From: Spirochaetaceae bacterium
GTDB taxonomy: Bacteria; Spirochaetota; Spirochaetia; Treponematales; Treponemataceae
Length of the DNA: 64,000 bases
Assembly (NCBI GenBank): GCA_017936665.1
Contig: JAGBFB010000029.1
Span: 1-64,000 of the forward strand
Direction: 5' to 3'
The notes under the pieces are model-generated. The model did no database searches, was not told the origin of the DNA, and saw only the letters and a list, made by a program, of their open reading frames with translations. Positions 42,560 through 53,924 of this stretch are shown piece after piece. A program made the translations under genes and the position numbers. Each line of letters starts with the position of its first letter. Position 1 is the stretch's first letter.

Positions 42560-45500
42560 ATGACAGAAAATAAATCAACAGAACAACAATCAGATTTGCT
42601 AGGTAGTTCTTTTGTTCCTGCTTTAACTCCTGTAAGAATGGGTATTGATGTTGGGTCAACTACCGTAAAAGTTGTAGTTTTAGATGAAAACGATGAATTT
42701 ATATATAGTGAATATGAACGTCATAGAGCAGATATTCGAAGTACAATTATAGCAGTTGTAGGTCGTGCTTTAGATGCAATTCAAGAAAAATGTCCAGAGG
42801 GAGAAAAGCAAACTATCAGCGTAAAAGTTACTGGTTCTGGTGGATTAGCTGTTTCTCATTGGCTTTCAATTCCGTTTATTCAAGAAGTTGTTGCTTCTAC
42901 AACAGCTGTTCAAAAAATAATTCCACAAACAGACGTTGTTATTGAGCTTGGTGGAGAAGATGCAAAAATCACTTATTTTACAGGTGGTGTAGAACAAAGA
43001 ATGAATGGAACTTGTGCTGGTGGTACAGGTGCTTTTATTGACCAAATGGCAGCTCTTCTTGAAACCGATGCTCCTGGATTAAATGAACTTGCAAAAGGTG
43101 CAACTACAATTTATCCAATTGCAGCCCGTTGTGGTGTTTTTGCAAAAACTGATATTCAGCCACTTATTAACGAAGGTGCTCGTCGTGAAGATATTGCAGC
43201 AAGTATTTTTCAGGCCGTTGTAAGCCAAACAATTTCAGGACTTGCTTGTGGAAAACCAATTCGTGGAAATGTAGCATTTTTAGGTGGACCTCTTCACTTT
43301 TTAGACCAACTTAGACAAAGATTTATTATCACTTTGAAACTTGAAGGGGACGCAATTATTGTTCCTGAAAATTCACAACTTTTTGTTGCAGCAGGAGCCG
43401 CATTTTCAGCAGAAAAAACATATACTTGTTTAAATCCAACTCAAACAAATCCTTTTGTTTCTGTGTCTCAATTACGAGAAGGCCTAAAAACTCTTGTGGA
43501 CGCTGAAATGACAGAAGTTCAACGACTAGAACCTCTTTTTAGAAATGAAGCAGAGTTAGAAGAATTCCATAAACGTCATGCACAAGAAATGGCTGCTTCT
43601 GCTCCTTTAACTCAAGCAAAAGGTCCAGTTTTCTTAGGTTTAGATTCAGGTTCAACAACAACAAAGGCAATTCTTATCGACAAAGAAGGAAGAATTCTTT
43701 GGAGATTCTATGATGTAAATGCAGGAAATCCTGTGGATTTGGCAGTTAGAGTTCTTAAAGATTTATATAAGCAACTTCCTGAAGATGTTTATATTGCTCG
43801 TGCAGTTTCAACTGGTTATGGTGAAGCTCTTTTTCAAGCTGCTCTAGGTGTAGATTCAGGTGAAGTTGAAACAATCGCTCATTATCGTGCCGCAGATTTC
43901 TTCGTTCCTGGTGTAGAATTTTTGCTAGACATTGGTGGACAAGATATGAAGTGTCTTCGCATGAAAGATGGCGCAATTACTAATATCCAATTAAACGAGG
44001 CTTGTTCTTCTGGTTGTGGAAGTTTCTTAGATAACTTTGCTCGTTCTTTAGGAATGGATGTTCGTGAATTCAGTAAAAAAGCACTTTTGGCAGAACGCCC
44101 AGTAGATTTAGGTAGCCGTTGTACAGTATTTATGAATTCTCGTGTAAAACAGGCTCAAAAAGAAGGTGCAACTGTAGCAGATATTTCTGCAGGACTTTCA
44201 TATTCAGTAATCAAAAACGCACTTTTCAAAGTAATTAAATTACGAAAAGCTTCTGAAATTGGAACAAAGGTTGTTGTTCAAGGTGGAACTTTCAATAATG
44301 ACGCAGTTCTTAGAGCTTTTGAAAAAATTTCAGGTGTAAATGTTTTCCGTCCTGATGTAGCAGGTTTGATGGGTGCTTACGGGGCTGCTTTAATCGCTTT
44401 GGACCAATGGGAAGACTTGATGATGCCAAAACCAGGAGAAGACCCTAACGCACCTCGCCCAGAAATTCACTCAGGAATGGCAACTTTAGAAGATTTAGAG
44501 CATTTCAAAGTAGATTTGGAACTTCGCCGTTGTGGAAAATGTAACAATAACTGTTTGCTTACAATAAATACTTTCTCTACAGGAAACGAAAAACGCCGAT
44601 TCATTACAGGAAATCGTTGTGAAAGAGGTGCAGAACTTGAAGGGGACACAGAAATTGTAGATGCAAGTAACGCAAAAAATACAAATGCAGGAACAAATGA
44701 TGGCCCAATGCCAAATCTTTTTGCTTGGAAATATAATCGTTTGTTCAGTTATAAACCACTTTCAAAAGAAGATTCTCCTCGTGGTGATGTGGGAATTCCT
44801 CGCGTTCTTAATATTTACGAAAATTATCCATTGTGGTTTACTTTCTTTACAAAATTAGGATTTAGAGTAAGACTTTCTCCTCGTTCAACACGCAATGTTT
44901 ACGAATACGGTCTTGAAACAATTCCATCAGAATCAGTTTGTTATCCTGGAAAAATTTCTCACGGGCATATCGAAAGTTTGCTTAAATCTGGAGTTAAGTT
45001 TATTTTCTATCCTTGTGCTCCTTATGAACAGGTGGAAGATGAAGGGGCTGGAAATCACTACAACTGTCCTATTGTAACAAGTTATCCAGAGGTTTTAAGA
45101 AATAATATCGATGCTTTAAGACAAGATGATTCAATCACATTTATGAATCCTTTCTTGCCAATTTATGATAAACATCGTCTTGCAGAACGCCTTTTTGAAG
45201 AACTTGGCGAAAAATTCAATATTTCTGCAAAAGAAATTGAAGATGCTGTTGATGCTGCTTGGACAGAACAGGCAAAATTCCGTCGTGAAGTTCAAATTCA
45301 AGGTGAAGAAGCTCTTGAACACATCATTCGTTGTGGTGGAAATGGTATTGTTCTTGCTGGTCGTCCATATCACCTTGACCCAGAAATCAATCATGGTATT
45401 CCAGAATTGATTGCAGGTTTAGGATTAGCTGTTCTTACAGAAGATAGCGTTGCTCATTTAGGTTCTATTGAACGACCTTTAAGAATCGTTGACCAATGGA

Positions 45501-47023
45501 CATATCATAACAGACTTTATAGAGCAGGTGCTTTCGTTTCTGAAATGCCAAACCTTGAATTAGTTCAACTTACAAGTTTTGGTTGTGGATTAGACGCAGT
45601 TACAGCAGACCAAGTTGAAGAAATTCTTGGTGCAAAAAGCCGAATGTATACTCTTATCAAAATTGACGAAGGTTCCAATTTAGGTGCTGTTCGTATTCGT
45701 ATCCGTTCCTTGATTGCAGCTGTAAAAGAAAGAAATCGTCATAAACGAGAAATCGTAAAAAAATCTGCCGCATTCCCAAGACAAGTCTTTACAAAGGAGA
45801 TGAAATATACTCACACAATTATTGCTCCTCAAATGTCTCCAATTCACTTTAGACTTTTACAACGGGCTTTCCAATGTTCAGGATACAATTTAGTTATCTT
45901 GCCAGAAGTTGATACATTGGCAGTAGAAACTGGATTGCAATTTGTAAATAATGATGCTTGTTATCCTTCAATTTTGGTTGCAGGTCAAATGATTGCAGCT
46001 TTAAAATCAGGAAAATACGATTTAGACCATGTAAGTTTGCTTATTACACAAACTGGTGGTGGATGTCGTGCTACAAACTATATCGGATTTATTCGTCGTG
46101 CATTGTCTGATGCTGGTTGGGGTCACATTCCTGTTATTTCTTTAAGTGCTCAAGGATTTGAGTCAAATCCAGGATTTAAAATTACAGCAAGTTTAGCAGA
46201 TAGAGCAATTAAAGCAATTATGCTTGGAGACCTTTTGATGCGTGTTCTCTACAGAGTTCGTCCTTACGAAGCAACTCCTGGTTCTGCTAATGCACTTTAC
46301 GAAAAATGGAACGGAAGAATTCAACAAAAAATGCAACATATCAATACATTAACTTATCACAAACTTATTCGTGGTATTGTTAAAGATTTTGATAAATTGC
46401 CACTTCTTCCAATCAAAAAACCTCGTGTTGGTGTTGTAGGTGAAATTCTTGTAAAATTCCATCCAACAGCAAATAATGATATTTTTGGAACAATAGAACG
46501 AGAAGGAGCTGAATGTGTTGTACCAGATTTAGCAGACTTCTTCTTCTATTCATTCTCAACTGGTATTTTCCGACATGAACAGTTGGCTTTCCCTAAAAAA
46601 ACAAAACGCAATGCAAAATTGCTTGTTTGGGGCTTGGAACTTTTCAGAAAATATATGAAAAAACAACTTAAGAAGAGCCGTCGTTTTGAGCCACCTTCAT
46701 CAATTTATGATTTAATGAAGGGCGTTGACGATATTGTTCAACTTGGAAATATCACTGGTGAAGGTTGGTTCTTAACAGCAGAAATGGTAGAACTTATCAA
46801 CGAAGGTGTTCCTTCTATTGCTTGTGTTCAGCCGTTTGCTTGTTTGCCAAACCACGTAACTGGAAAAGGTATGATAAAAGAACTTCGTCGTCGATTCCCA
46901 GAAGCAAATATTTCTGCAATCGATTACGATCCAGGCTCAAGTGAAGTAAATCAGCTTAATCGCTTAAAACTTCTCTTGTCTAACGCACCAGAAGGAAGAC
47001 ATCCTGACGAAAAACATGAATAA
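42560..47023 (+). CDS. Two-headed BadF/HgdC-type CoA-dehydratase activase fused to HgdB-like region
   Basis: A giant 1487-residue protein. Two ASKHA ATPase domains of the 2-hydroxyglutaryl-CoA dehydratase activase type occur in tandem: [18 protein letters not shown] (about 26-43) with [14 protein letters not shown], and [18 protein letters not shown] (about 358-375) with [14 protein letters not shown] Cys cluster [12 protein letters not shown] (about 656-667) follows, then a DUF2229/HgdB-like part with [35 protein letters not shown] and further Cys motifs ([19 protein letters not shown]). Activases bind a 4Fe-4S cluster and fire electrons into dehydratases or reductases. The fused form is common in anaerobes and its substrate is unknown. 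It overlaps the next gene by 8 bases. Confidence 0.9.
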   Translation: MTENKSTEQQSDLLGSSFVPALTPVRMGIDVGSTTVKVVVLDENDEFIYSEYERHRADIRSTIIAVVGRALDAIQEKCPEGEKQTISVKVTGSGGLAVSHWLSIPFIQEVVASTTAVQKIIPQTDVVIELGGEDAKITYFTGGVEQRMNGTCAGGTGAFIDQMAALLETDAPGLNELAKGATTIYPIAARCGVFAKTDIQPLINEGARREDIAASIFQAVVSQTISGLACGKPIRGNVAFLGGPLHFLDQLRQRFIITLKLEGDAIIVPENSQLFVAAGAAFSAEKTYTCLNPTQTNPFVSVSQLREGLKTLVDAEMTEVQRLEPLFRNEAELEEFHKRHAQEMAASAPLTQAKGPVFLGLDSGSTTTKAILIDKEGRILWRFYDVNAGNPVDLAVRVLKDLYKQLPEDVYIARAVSTGYGEALFQAALGVDSGEVETIAHYRAADFFVPGVEFLLDIGGQDMKCLRMKDGAITNIQLNEACSSGCGSFLDNFARSLGMDVREFSKKALLAERPVDLGSRCTVFMNSRVKQAQKEGATVADISAGLSYSVIKNALFKVIKLRKASEIGTKVVVQGGTFNNDAVLRAFEKISGVNVFRPDVAGLMGAYGAALIALDQWEDLMMPKPGEDPNAPRPEIHSGMATLEDLEHFKVDLELRRCGKCNNNCLLTINTFSTGNEKRRFITGNRCERGAELEGDTEIVDASNAKNTNAGTNDGPMPNLFAWKYNRLFSYKPLSKEDSPRGDVGIPRVLNIYENYPLWFTFFTKLGFRVRLSPRSTRNVYEYGLETIPSESVCYPGKISHGHIESLLKSGVKFIFYPCAPYEQVEDEGAGNHYNCPIVTSYPEVLRNNIDALRQDDSITFMNPFLPIYDKHRLAERLFEELGEKFNISAKEIEDAVDAAWTEQAKFRREVQIQGEEALEHIIRCGGNGIVLAGRPYHLDPEINHGIPELIAGLGLAVLTEDSVAHLGSIERPLRIVDQWTYHNRLYRAGAFVSEMPNLELVQLTSFGCGLDAVTADQVEEILGAKSRMYTLIKIDEGSNLGAVRIRIRSLIAAVKERNRHKREIVKKSAAFPRQVFTKEMKYTHTIIAPQMSPIHFRLLQRAFQCSGYNLVILPEVDTLAVETGLQFVNNDACYPSILVAGQMIAALKSGKYDLDHVSLLITQTGGGCRATNYIGFIRRALSDAGWGHIPVISLSAQGFESNPGFKITASLADRAIKAIMLGDLLMRVLYRVRPYEATPGSANALYEKWNGRIQQKMQHINTLTYHKLIRGIVKDFDKLPLLPIKKPRVGVVGEILVKFHPTANNDIFGTIEREGAECVVPDLADFFFYSFSTGIFRHEQLAFPKKTKRNAKLLVWGLELFRKYMKKQLKKSRRFEPPSSIYDLMKGVDDIVQLGNITGEGWFLTAEMVELINEGVPSIACVQPFACLPNHVTGKGMIKELRRRFPEANISAIDYDPGSSEVNQLNRLKLLLSNAPEGRHPDEKHE

Positions 47024-48401
47024 ATTTAAATTTGCCGTAATATTTACAACAATTCTCTGTATTTTTTCTTTTCAGATTTTTGCTGAGTATTACGGTAGAG
47101 ATATTCCAGATTCATCAGAAATACGAAAATCACTGGTAGACCGATGGTTTACTAGCGATTTAAAATATTTACGCCTAGAACAATCTCAAGTTTACAAAAA
47201 TTCTGCAGGAGAGGTTTTTCAAGTTCGATTAGAGGAATTTGAAGATTCTTTTGCTATTGTTGTTGCTCCTCGTCAGCCAATGATGGTTGATTTAATTTCT
47301 TCCCGAGATAAAAGAACTGTAACTTTAGATGTTTATCCTTATGATTTAGCAGGAAGTTGGATTTTATTTAGGGATAAAAATACAGGGCTTCCTCTTTCAA
47401 TAAGATATTACTTTCATCAAAATTCAGAAATTTATGTTGAATTTAGATATCAAGGATATTCTGGAATGAAAAAAGAGCCAGGGAAGGTTTTTGCAGATTT
47501 TATTATCTTTGGAATGTATGCTGTTCGTTCTTTACCAGTTGGCTTAGACTTTTCTCAACTTTATTCTCTTTCATTCCCTGAAGTAGTTGAAGCAACAAGA
47601 GAAAGTTTACCTTGGGAATATACAGAAATCGAAAATTACTTGTACGATGGTTCTCTTCAAATGATAGGTTTTATTCGCGAAAAACTTGAAAAAATTAAGT
47701 TTCAAGAAGATGCTTGTTACGATGGAGAACAAAAACCTGTAAAAATTTCTGATGGAAAACCTCGAAAAGAAGTTGCCGAAAATGGTGGTATTTCTGTAGA
47801 TTCAGCAGGTTTTGTAAAATGGATTGTTGACGGACTAGTTATGCCAATTGCAGGAAGTAATTTGGAATTAGAACCTCTAAAAATGCCAACTGTAAGTTTG
47901 CGTACTGGTTCAAGAGCAGATGCATTATCTGATAAATATAATCTTTATTTTAGTCTTGATTGGACAAGAAATTTAGCAGCCGCTTATCTTTCTGTAACCT
48001 CTGGCAATACTTATACGTTTAAAAATTCGGGGTGCGAAGTTAGGATTACTCCATTTGCTTCTCAATTAACAGTTGATGGTGTAAAATCGATTCCTGTTTA
48101 TATGCAAGATTCTGGCTATTCAACTGATGTGTTAAAAGCCTTATTTTACATTTTGGCTGTAACAGAACCTGATAGATTTTATCTTGGAGCATTGCGTGAA
48201 ACAGGAGATATGACTCCTGAAAACATCTTTTATAATCGTTGTGTAGCATTTTTTCCATATTTTGATGCAAACGGATTTTTTTCTGTAGCAGTTTTCGAAA
48301 ATGGAAAGGAAATGTCAATTGAGCAGTTCATGGAACGAAACCCTAATATTTTTGTAAACCTAGTTCGTTTACGCTCTTCTGAGAGGTTTTATCCACAATA
48401 A
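47016..48401 (+). CDS. Exported protein of unknown function
   Basis: A 461-residue protein with a signal peptide ([19 protein letters not shown]). The rest is a mixed alpha/beta sequence without a motif I know; [43 protein letters not shown] is the most ordered-looking stretch. It starts inside the 3' end of the giant activase gene and is followed after 12 bases by an exported TPR protein, so it belongs to the envelope-gene run. Function unknown. Confidence 0.7.
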   Translation: MNKFKFAVIFTTILCIFSFQIFAEYYGRDIPDSSEIRKSLVDRWFTSDLKYLRLEQSQVYKNSAGEVFQVRLEEFEDSFAIVVAPRQPMMVDLISSRDKRTVTLDVYPYDLAGSWILFRDKNTGLPLSIRYYFHQNSEIYVEFRYQGYSGMKKEPGKVFADFIIFGMYAVRSLPVGLDFSQLYSLSFPEVVEATRESLPWEYTEIENYLYDGSLQMIGFIREKLEKIKFQEDACYDGEQKPVKISDGKPRKEVAENGGISVDSAGFVKWIVDGLVMPIAGSNLELEPLKMPTVSLRTGSRADALSDKYNLYFSLDWTRNLAAAYLSVTSGNTYTFKNSGCEVRITPFASQLTVDGVKSIPVYMQDSGYSTDVLKALFYILAVTEPDRFYLGALRETGDMTPENIFYNRCVAFFPYFDANGFFSVAVFENGKEMSIEQFMERNPNIFVNLVRLRSSERFYPQ

Positions 48402-48413
48402 TTTAGGTGATTT

Positions 48414-51188
48414 ATGAAAACTAAATTAATCTTTTTTTCTATATTGAGTTTTTGTTTAGCAGTACAAATTTTTGCTAAACCTGCAAATAAAGATTCTGGA
48501 AGTTTGCAGTTAATTAAAGATATTCAGTTAAATCTTGAAAAAGAATTTTATTCTTTAGTAATTGCAAATGTAAATCAGCTTGAAGAAAAATATCCTAATT
48601 CAAGATTTATGGAACAAGCAAATCGATGTAAATTAGAAGCCTTATATTTTCTAGGAAGAAAAAATGAAGCTAAAAATTTAATGCAAGATTTAGAATTTCA
48701 TGGCGATGTTGCTTATTTTAAGGGAAGAATCTTTTTTGACGAAGAAAATTACGAAGTTGCCCTAACAAATTTTTTTGAAAGTGCAAAATTTCATAATAAA
48801 AAAAGCGAACGATATTTTTCTTCGTTGTATTTTTCTGCAAAATCATATATTTATCTTGAAAAAAACAAAGAATCAATTCCTCTTCTTTTAAGTTTGATTG
48901 AAGAAAATGGATATTCCTATCTTAATGGAGAACTTTTGTTTTTGTTGACTCAAGTTTTTTATGAAGAAGAAAATTATTATCAGGTTTGTAAATTATATGA
49001 AAAAACGGAACAAATACATTCAAATGTAAACGAAAAATATCTTAGAAAAATTCTTTTAATGACAGCTTCTAGTTATGACTTGATAAAGGAATCTGAAAAG
49101 GCACAAAATATCTACACAAAAATAAATGAAAGTTACGATACAGAAGATTTAGAACTTGATGAATTTTGGGTAAGATGTGGAATTGAGTCATTTAACGAAA
49201 AAGATTTTTCAGATTCTTTACGCTGTTTTGAAGTTGCTAAAAGTTCTAAAACTATTTCTAGCGATTTATCAGATACAATTTTAATTTACGAAGGTGCAAT
49301 CAAAGCCCAAACTCAAGGTTATGAACAAGGAATAAAATTTTTAGAAGAACATCCAACTAACAATAAAAAATATTATTATATGATTCTTTGTGCCTACAAT
49401 GTTTTACAAAAAGATTTTTCTAAAAGTATTTTTTATGGCGAAAAATTTTTACAAGAAAATTATCAGTTATCTAAACCTGAAGAACAAATTTATTTTTGGT
49501 ATTCTCTTGCCTTGTTAAATTCAAATCAAAAAGAAAAAGCCTTAGAGATTGCAAATAAAATTTCAGTTTCAAATATAGAAATAGATTCATTGAAAGCTAA
49601 AATTCAATTTCCTAAAACTAAACAATTTTCTAAAATTTACGAAAAAAATGCAAATTCTAAAATTGCATTAGAAAATTATATTATTGAAAATCTTAGTTTT
49701 GAAAATTCAACAGTTTTAACTAAAAAAAATAATAATAAATTAATTGATTTATTAGAAGCTTCTGAATACAAAAATTATTTTTTAGGCTTAGCATATTATC
49801 TAGAATCTGATTGGAATGCTTGTATTTCTTTTATGGACGAACATTTAAAATCTTCACAAAAGAAAAATGAATTTGCAAAATATTATAAAGCCTATTCTTT
49901 GTTTATGTTACAAAAAAATGAAGCAGCTTATAATTTGTTTGTGGAATGTTCTAAAAATCTTAGCGAAAAATCAAAATTCAATTCTTTGTTTTTTGCAAGT
50001 CAATGTGCTTTAGGAATGCATAATGAGAATCCTCAATCAGATGATTCTAAAAATTGGTTATCACAAGCAATTAAAGTTGCCAATGAAGCCTGCCAAATTC
50101 CTATTGATGAAAATGAAAAACTAGATTGTATAATTTATCTTGCTCAACTTTATTCATCTTCATCAAATTATGATAAAGCAATTTCTCTTGTAAAACCTTA
50201 CACTTCTTCAGAAAGTAAAACTTCTTTAAAATGTTTGTATGTTTTGGCAGAATTGTATGACAAAGCAGGACAAATTGAAAAAGCCGAAAACGCCTATCAA
50301 CAACTAACTGAAAAATGGCCTAATTCAGAAATTGCTCAAGAATCCTTATTTTTGCAAGGAAAAATGTTTTACGAAAATAAAAACTGGGGCGAAAGTGCAG
50401 ATAAATTTTCGCTTTACAGAAAATCTTATCCAAAAGGTAAATATTATTTACAATCATGTTATTACAATGCTCTTGCTTTAAAAAATTTAGGGAATGATTC
50501 TTTGTCGATTTTACTTTTGGAAGAATGTGCAAATTTACAAAATAAAACAGAACTAACTTTTATTTCCTTGGTTGAATTGATGAATATGTATCGTCAAAAA
50601 GGTGATTATGAAAACGCTGTAAACAAAGGAACTATTTTACTTAAAAATTTTCCTGAACAGGCAAAAGAAAAAAACATAAAAAAATCTATAGAAGAAATAA
50701 CATATCTTGCTTCCGGTGAAGATGAAAAAACTGCAAGTCTTTTGGCAACTTTCTCTAATGAAGGAGGAATGAAAACTTCAAAGGGAAGAAATGCTGGATT
50801 TAAATTAGGTGAAATTTACATTTCAGCCTTATCCACTAAACCAGAAGGATTTAAACTTTTACAAGATTTTATTTCTAACACTCCAAAAAACACATCAGAA
50901 CTTCAGGAAGTAGAAAATTTAGCTAAAGCATATTATCTTTTGGGGACTTATTATCGTGAAAAGTTAGAATATCAAAATGCAAGTAATAATTTTTTACTTT
51001 CGGCACAATATTATGCTTCATTCAATAAAGATTTATCAAGTCGGTCTTTATATGGAGCTGCGGAAGCCTTTGATTGTAATTCAAATTTTGCAGATAGCAA
51101 ACAAACTTATCTTACAATGAAAGAAAAATTTCCAGAGTCCCAGTGGACAAAAAGAGCTTTTTCTTTAGTTTCAGAATATTTAGATTAA
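48414..51188 (+). CDS. Exported TPR-repeat protein
   Basis: A 924-residue protein with a signal peptide (KLIFFSILSFCLAVQIFA) and TPR-like helical repeats through its length; clear units include LYVLAELYDKAGQIEKAENAYQQLTEKWPNSEIAQ and SLYGAAEAFDCNSNFADSKQTYLTMKEKFPESQW, the latter resembling periplasmic BamD/YbgF-type repeats. It precedes a putative outer-membrane barrel and exbB-exbD-tonB, so a periplasmic scaffold for an energised outer-membrane system is likely. AGGTGA provides the ribosome binding site. There is no lipobox cysteine at the cleavage site. Confidence 0.78.
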   Translation: MKTKLIFFSILSFCLAVQIFAKPANKDSGSLQLIKDIQLNLEKEFYSLVIANVNQLEEKYPNSRFMEQANRCKLEALYFLGRKNEAKNLMQDLEFHGDVAYFKGRIFFDEENYEVALTNFFESAKFHNKKSERYFSSLYFSAKSYIYLEKNKESIPLLLSLIEENGYSYLNGELLFLLTQVFYEEENYYQVCKLYEKTEQIHSNVNEKYLRKILLMTASSYDLIKESEKAQNIYTKINESYDTEDLELDEFWVRCGIESFNEKDFSDSLRCFEVAKSSKTISSDLSDTILIYEGAIKAQTQGYEQGIKFLEEHPTNNKKYYYMILCAYNVLQKDFSKSIFYGEKFLQENYQLSKPEEQIYFWYSLALLNSNQKEKALEIANKISVSNIEIDSLKAKIQFPKTKQFSKIYEKNANSKIALENYIIENLSFENSTVLTKKNNNKLIDLLEASEYKNYFLGLAYYLESDWNACISFMDEHLKSSQKKNEFAKYYKAYSLFMLQKNEAAYNLFVECSKNLSEKSKFNSLFFASQCALGMHNENPQSDDSKNWLSQAIKVANEACQIPIDENEKLDCIIYLAQLYSSSSNYDKAISLVKPYTSSESKTSLKCLYVLAELYDKAGQIEKAENAYQQLTEKWPNSEIAQESLFLQGKMFYENKNWGESADKFSLYRKSYPKGKYYLQSCYYNALALKNLGNDSLSILLLEECANLQNKTELTFISLVELMNMYRQKGDYENAVNKGTILLKNFPEQAKEKNIKKSIEEITYLASGEDEKTASLLATFSNEGGMKTSKGRNAGFKLGEIYISALSTKPEGFKLLQDFISNTPKNTSELQEVENLAKAYYLLGTYYREKLEYQNASNNFLLSAQYYASFNKDLSSRSLYGAAEAFDCNSNFADSKQTYLTMKEKFPESQWTKRAFSLVSEYLD

Positions 51189-51198
51189 GGATAAAACA

Positions 51199-52791
51199 AT
51201 GAAAAGAAACATATTTTTTATACTAGGAATTTTTTTACTTTTTCCCTTGTTTAGTCAAGAAATAATCGAACTTCAGGATGTTACAACAACTGTAACAGGT
51301 GCACAGCAAAATTTAGAAAAATCTTCTCTTCCAGATTTTACAGAAATTTTGCCAATTCCAGAAGAAATGTTACCTCAACTAGAAACAAATCTTCCTGAGA
51401 TAGAATTGGAAAAAGAACAAATAACTTCTTCCGAAGAAAATTTTGATGATTATACTTATTTTGAAGGAAACATTGGAGCTGGCTATCCAAGTCTTTTTAT
51501 TGGAGACTTTATGTTAAGCCGTTCAGAAAAAAACAATTATTACAATTTTGGCTTTTTTCATGAAACTGAAAATGGCTATGGAATACAAGAAAGTAATAAA
51601 GGATTTTTTGATAATCTAACTAGTGTAAATGTAGACGGAACTATAAATTTTACACCAAACTTCAATTTAGATTTTGTTGGAAGTTATGAAAATACCCAGT
51701 TTGGATTGCAAAGTTTAAGTCCTATTTTTTATTCTACAAATTTACAGCAAAGTGCTTTAGGATTAAATCTAGAATTTATTTGTAACGATTATATTCAACT
51801 TTATGCAAATTTAAACTCTATTTTTTCATCTTGGTATGCTAGTTATGTTCCAACTTTAGAAAATACAGATTTATTAACAAATTTGTGGCGCTTAAATGTT
51901 TCCCCTCGTTTGGGGCTTGCTGGTAATTCAGGAATTTTCACATGTTTTTTTGAAGGTGGATATGATTTAAATACATCAAAGGGAACTCTTGATTCTATTC
52001 TACATCGTGGAGAGTTACTTTATTATATGGATTTTAGATTTGGAGATTTTTTACTTAAAACTGATGTTGGATTAGTTTTTGTTGATAAAAATATAATTCC
52101 TCCATTTTCGGTAGGATTTGAATTTTCAAGAAATATTGAACTTTCTATGGAAGGTGGATTGCGTTCATCTGTTTTAGATGTTTTTAATTTAGAAAAGAAT
52201 CCTATAATGTTTAACAATGTAAAATCTGAAGAACAAACACAATGGTTTGCAACTTTAGATTTTATGTTTCCAATCGGTAGTTTCTGTGAAAATAATTTAA
52301 AAGCTGATTTTGCTCTATCATCTTTTGATAACAACTTAATTGTTCCAGATTATTCACTTTTGGATGAAAAAACAGGATTGTACGGATTTTCAGAATTTTC
52401 TAAGCCTCTTTTAACTACAGAATATTCACTTTTGTTTTATTTTGAAAAATCGCAATTAAATTTTTCTTGGAATGCTTGGTGGCTAAATCTTCCTGAAAAT
52501 TTTGGAATTGCACCTCACGAAGTTTCTTTGTTATATTCATTTGTTCCAACAAAAAATAACTGGGGATTTTCTCTGTGGGCAACAATGAATTTTGGTGGAA
52601 ATCGTGAAATTTTAGGAGATATTATTCCTGATACAGGACTTTCATTTTTTATTCGAAGTGCAAAATCATTTAAGTTTACCCTTGAAGTAAATGATATGAT
52701 AAAACTATTTTCAGGCACAGAAAGAACTTTGTGTGAATCATATATAAAAAATAGTGGTTCTGCTTCGATTTTTGTATCTTTTTATTTATAA
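51199..52791 (+). CDS. Putative outer-membrane beta-barrel protein
   Basis: A 530-residue protein with a signal peptide (KRNIFFILGIFLLFPLFSQ), a ~75-residue acidic/Pro-rich linker, then alternating hydrophobic/polar stretches rich in aromatic residues (GNIGAGYPSLFIGDFMLSR, NYYNFGFFHETENGYG and many similar) and a terminal SASIFVSFYL, the aromatic end expected of BAM substrates. It lies 10 bases after the exported TPR gene and before exbB-exbD-tonB. A TonB-linked channel or receptor is plausible, although no plug domain is apparent. Confidence 0.6.
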   Translation: MKRNIFFILGIFLLFPLFSQEIIELQDVTTTVTGAQQNLEKSSLPDFTEILPIPEEMLPQLETNLPEIELEKEQITSSEENFDDYTYFEGNIGAGYPSLFIGDFMLSRSEKNNYYNFGFFHETENGYGIQESNKGFFDNLTSVNVDGTINFTPNFNLDFVGSYENTQFGLQSLSPIFYSTNLQQSALGLNLEFICNDYIQLYANLNSIFSSWYASYVPTLENTDLLTNLWRLNVSPRLGLAGNSGIFTCFFEGGYDLNTSKGTLDSILHRGELLYYMDFRFGDFLLKTDVGLVFVDKNIIPPFSVGFEFSRNIELSMEGGLRSSVLDVFNLEKNPIMFNNVKSEEQTQWFATLDFMFPIGSFCENNLKADFALSSFDNNLIVPDYSLLDEKTGLYGFSEFSKPLLTTEYSLLFYFEKSQLNFSWNAWWLNLPENFGIAPHEVSLLYSFVPTKNNWGFSLWATMNFGGNREILGDIIPDTGLSFFIRSAKSFKFTLEVNDMIKLFSGTERTLCESYIKNSGSASIFVSFYL

Positions 52792-52884
52792 AATAATTTA
52801 AATAGATAAATGCTATCTTGATTATGTTTAGATTTTTATCTAAAGTTTGCATGAATACTTTATAGCTTACGGAGGAAAATTAAA

Positions 52885-53508
52885 GTGTTAGAAATTCTTA
52901 AAAGTGGTGGTATTTGGATTATTCCAATTATTGCTTGTGCAGTAATTGCAACCTTCATAATTATCGAACGATTTATATATTATCGAACAATAGAAAAAAA
53001 TGAAAAACAAATTCTTTCTGATATAAAAGAACTTGTAAAAAAACGAAATTTTTCTGGAGCAAAAGAATATTGTAGAGCAGTGGGAACTCCCTTAGCTGCT
53101 ATTTTAGGAAAAGCTATTGATTTACATTCTTTGCCAATTTCAGAAATTCGTGAAGGTGTTACAAACGAAGCTACTTTACAACTTCCAAAAATGGAAAGAT
53201 TTCTTACTTCTTTAGGTACAATCGCAAATATTTCTACCTTGCTTGGACTTTTAGGAACCGTAACAGGAAATATCGAAGCCTTTGGTGTTTTAGGTTCTGG
53301 AGCAAGTATGGGAGATCCAGCTTTGTTGGCAGGAGCAATTGCAGAAGCCTTAGTTACAACAGCGGCTGGTCTTGTGGTTTCAATTCCTGCAATTATTTTT
53401 CATAATTTTTACGCCTCAAAAGTGAATAAAAAAATGATAAAAATGGAAGGTATTGCTGCTGATTTAATTTTATTAATTGAAAAATTAAAATCTGAGGCAA
53501 ATTCATGA
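52885..53508 (+). CDS. exbB: ExbB/TolQ-type proton channel subunit
   Basis: A 207-residue MotA/TolQ/ExbB protein with three membrane segments: IWIIPIIACAVIATFIIIERFIYY near the N-terminus, ANISTLLGLLGTVTGNIEAFGVL, and ALVTTAAGLVVSIPAIIFHNFY. The pore-lining Thr/Ser pattern in the last two is family-typical. GTG start with GGAGG ten bases upstream. It overlaps exbD by four bases. With exbD and a TonB-like gene it forms a complete energy-coupling module. Confidence 0.93.
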   Translation: MLEILKSGGIWIIPIIACAVIATFIIIERFIYYRTIEKNEKQILSDIKELVKKRNFSGAKEYCRAVGTPLAAILGKAIDLHSLPISEIREGVTNEATLQLPKMERFLTSLGTIANISTLLGLLGTVTGNIEAFGVLGSGASMGDPALLAGAIAEALVTTAAGLVVSIPAIIFHNFYASKVNKKMIKMEGIAADLILLIEKLKSEANS

Positions 53509-53924
53509 TAACAAGACGTTCTCTAACATCAAAATCATCTGGGGCAAGTGTAGACTTAATTCCTATGATTGATGTTGTGTTTCAATTAATTTTGTTTTTT
53601 CTTGTTTCAACTACTTTTGCTATTTTGCCAGCAATTTCTGTAAATTTGCCATCTTCCCAGACCGCTGAAGGTGCTTCTTTTGATTCTATAACAATTACTT
53701 TAGAAACAAACGGAAATATCTGGTTTAATGAATCAAAAGTTACAATGGCAGAATTAGAATCAACTTTATTAGCCTTTGACACAGGAAGTACAGAAAAATC
53801 AAAATATCCAATTATGCTAGAAGCAGATGAAATGGTTACTAATGGTACAATAGTAAAAATTTTTGATGTTTTACGCCGAGCAGGATTTTCTGCTGTAAAT
53901 TTAAGGACAACTTCAGTTGATTAA
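53505..53924 (+). CDS. exbD: ExbD/TolR-type subunit
   Basis: A 139-residue protein with one N-terminal membrane segment containing the essential aspartate (LIPMIDVVFQLILFFLVSTTFA), followed by a periplasmic domain (ITITLETNGNIWFNESKVTMAELESTL). It overlaps exbB and the TonB-like gene, so the three are translationally coupled. Together with ExbB it forms the proton-driven motor that moves TonB. Confidence 0.92.
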   Translation: MITRRSLTSKSSGASVDLIPMIDVVFQLILFFLVSTTFAILPAISVNLPSSQTAEGASFDSITITLETNGNIWFNESKVTMAELESTLLAFDTGSTEKSKYPIMLEADEMVTNGTIVKIFDVLRRAGFSAVNLRTTSVD

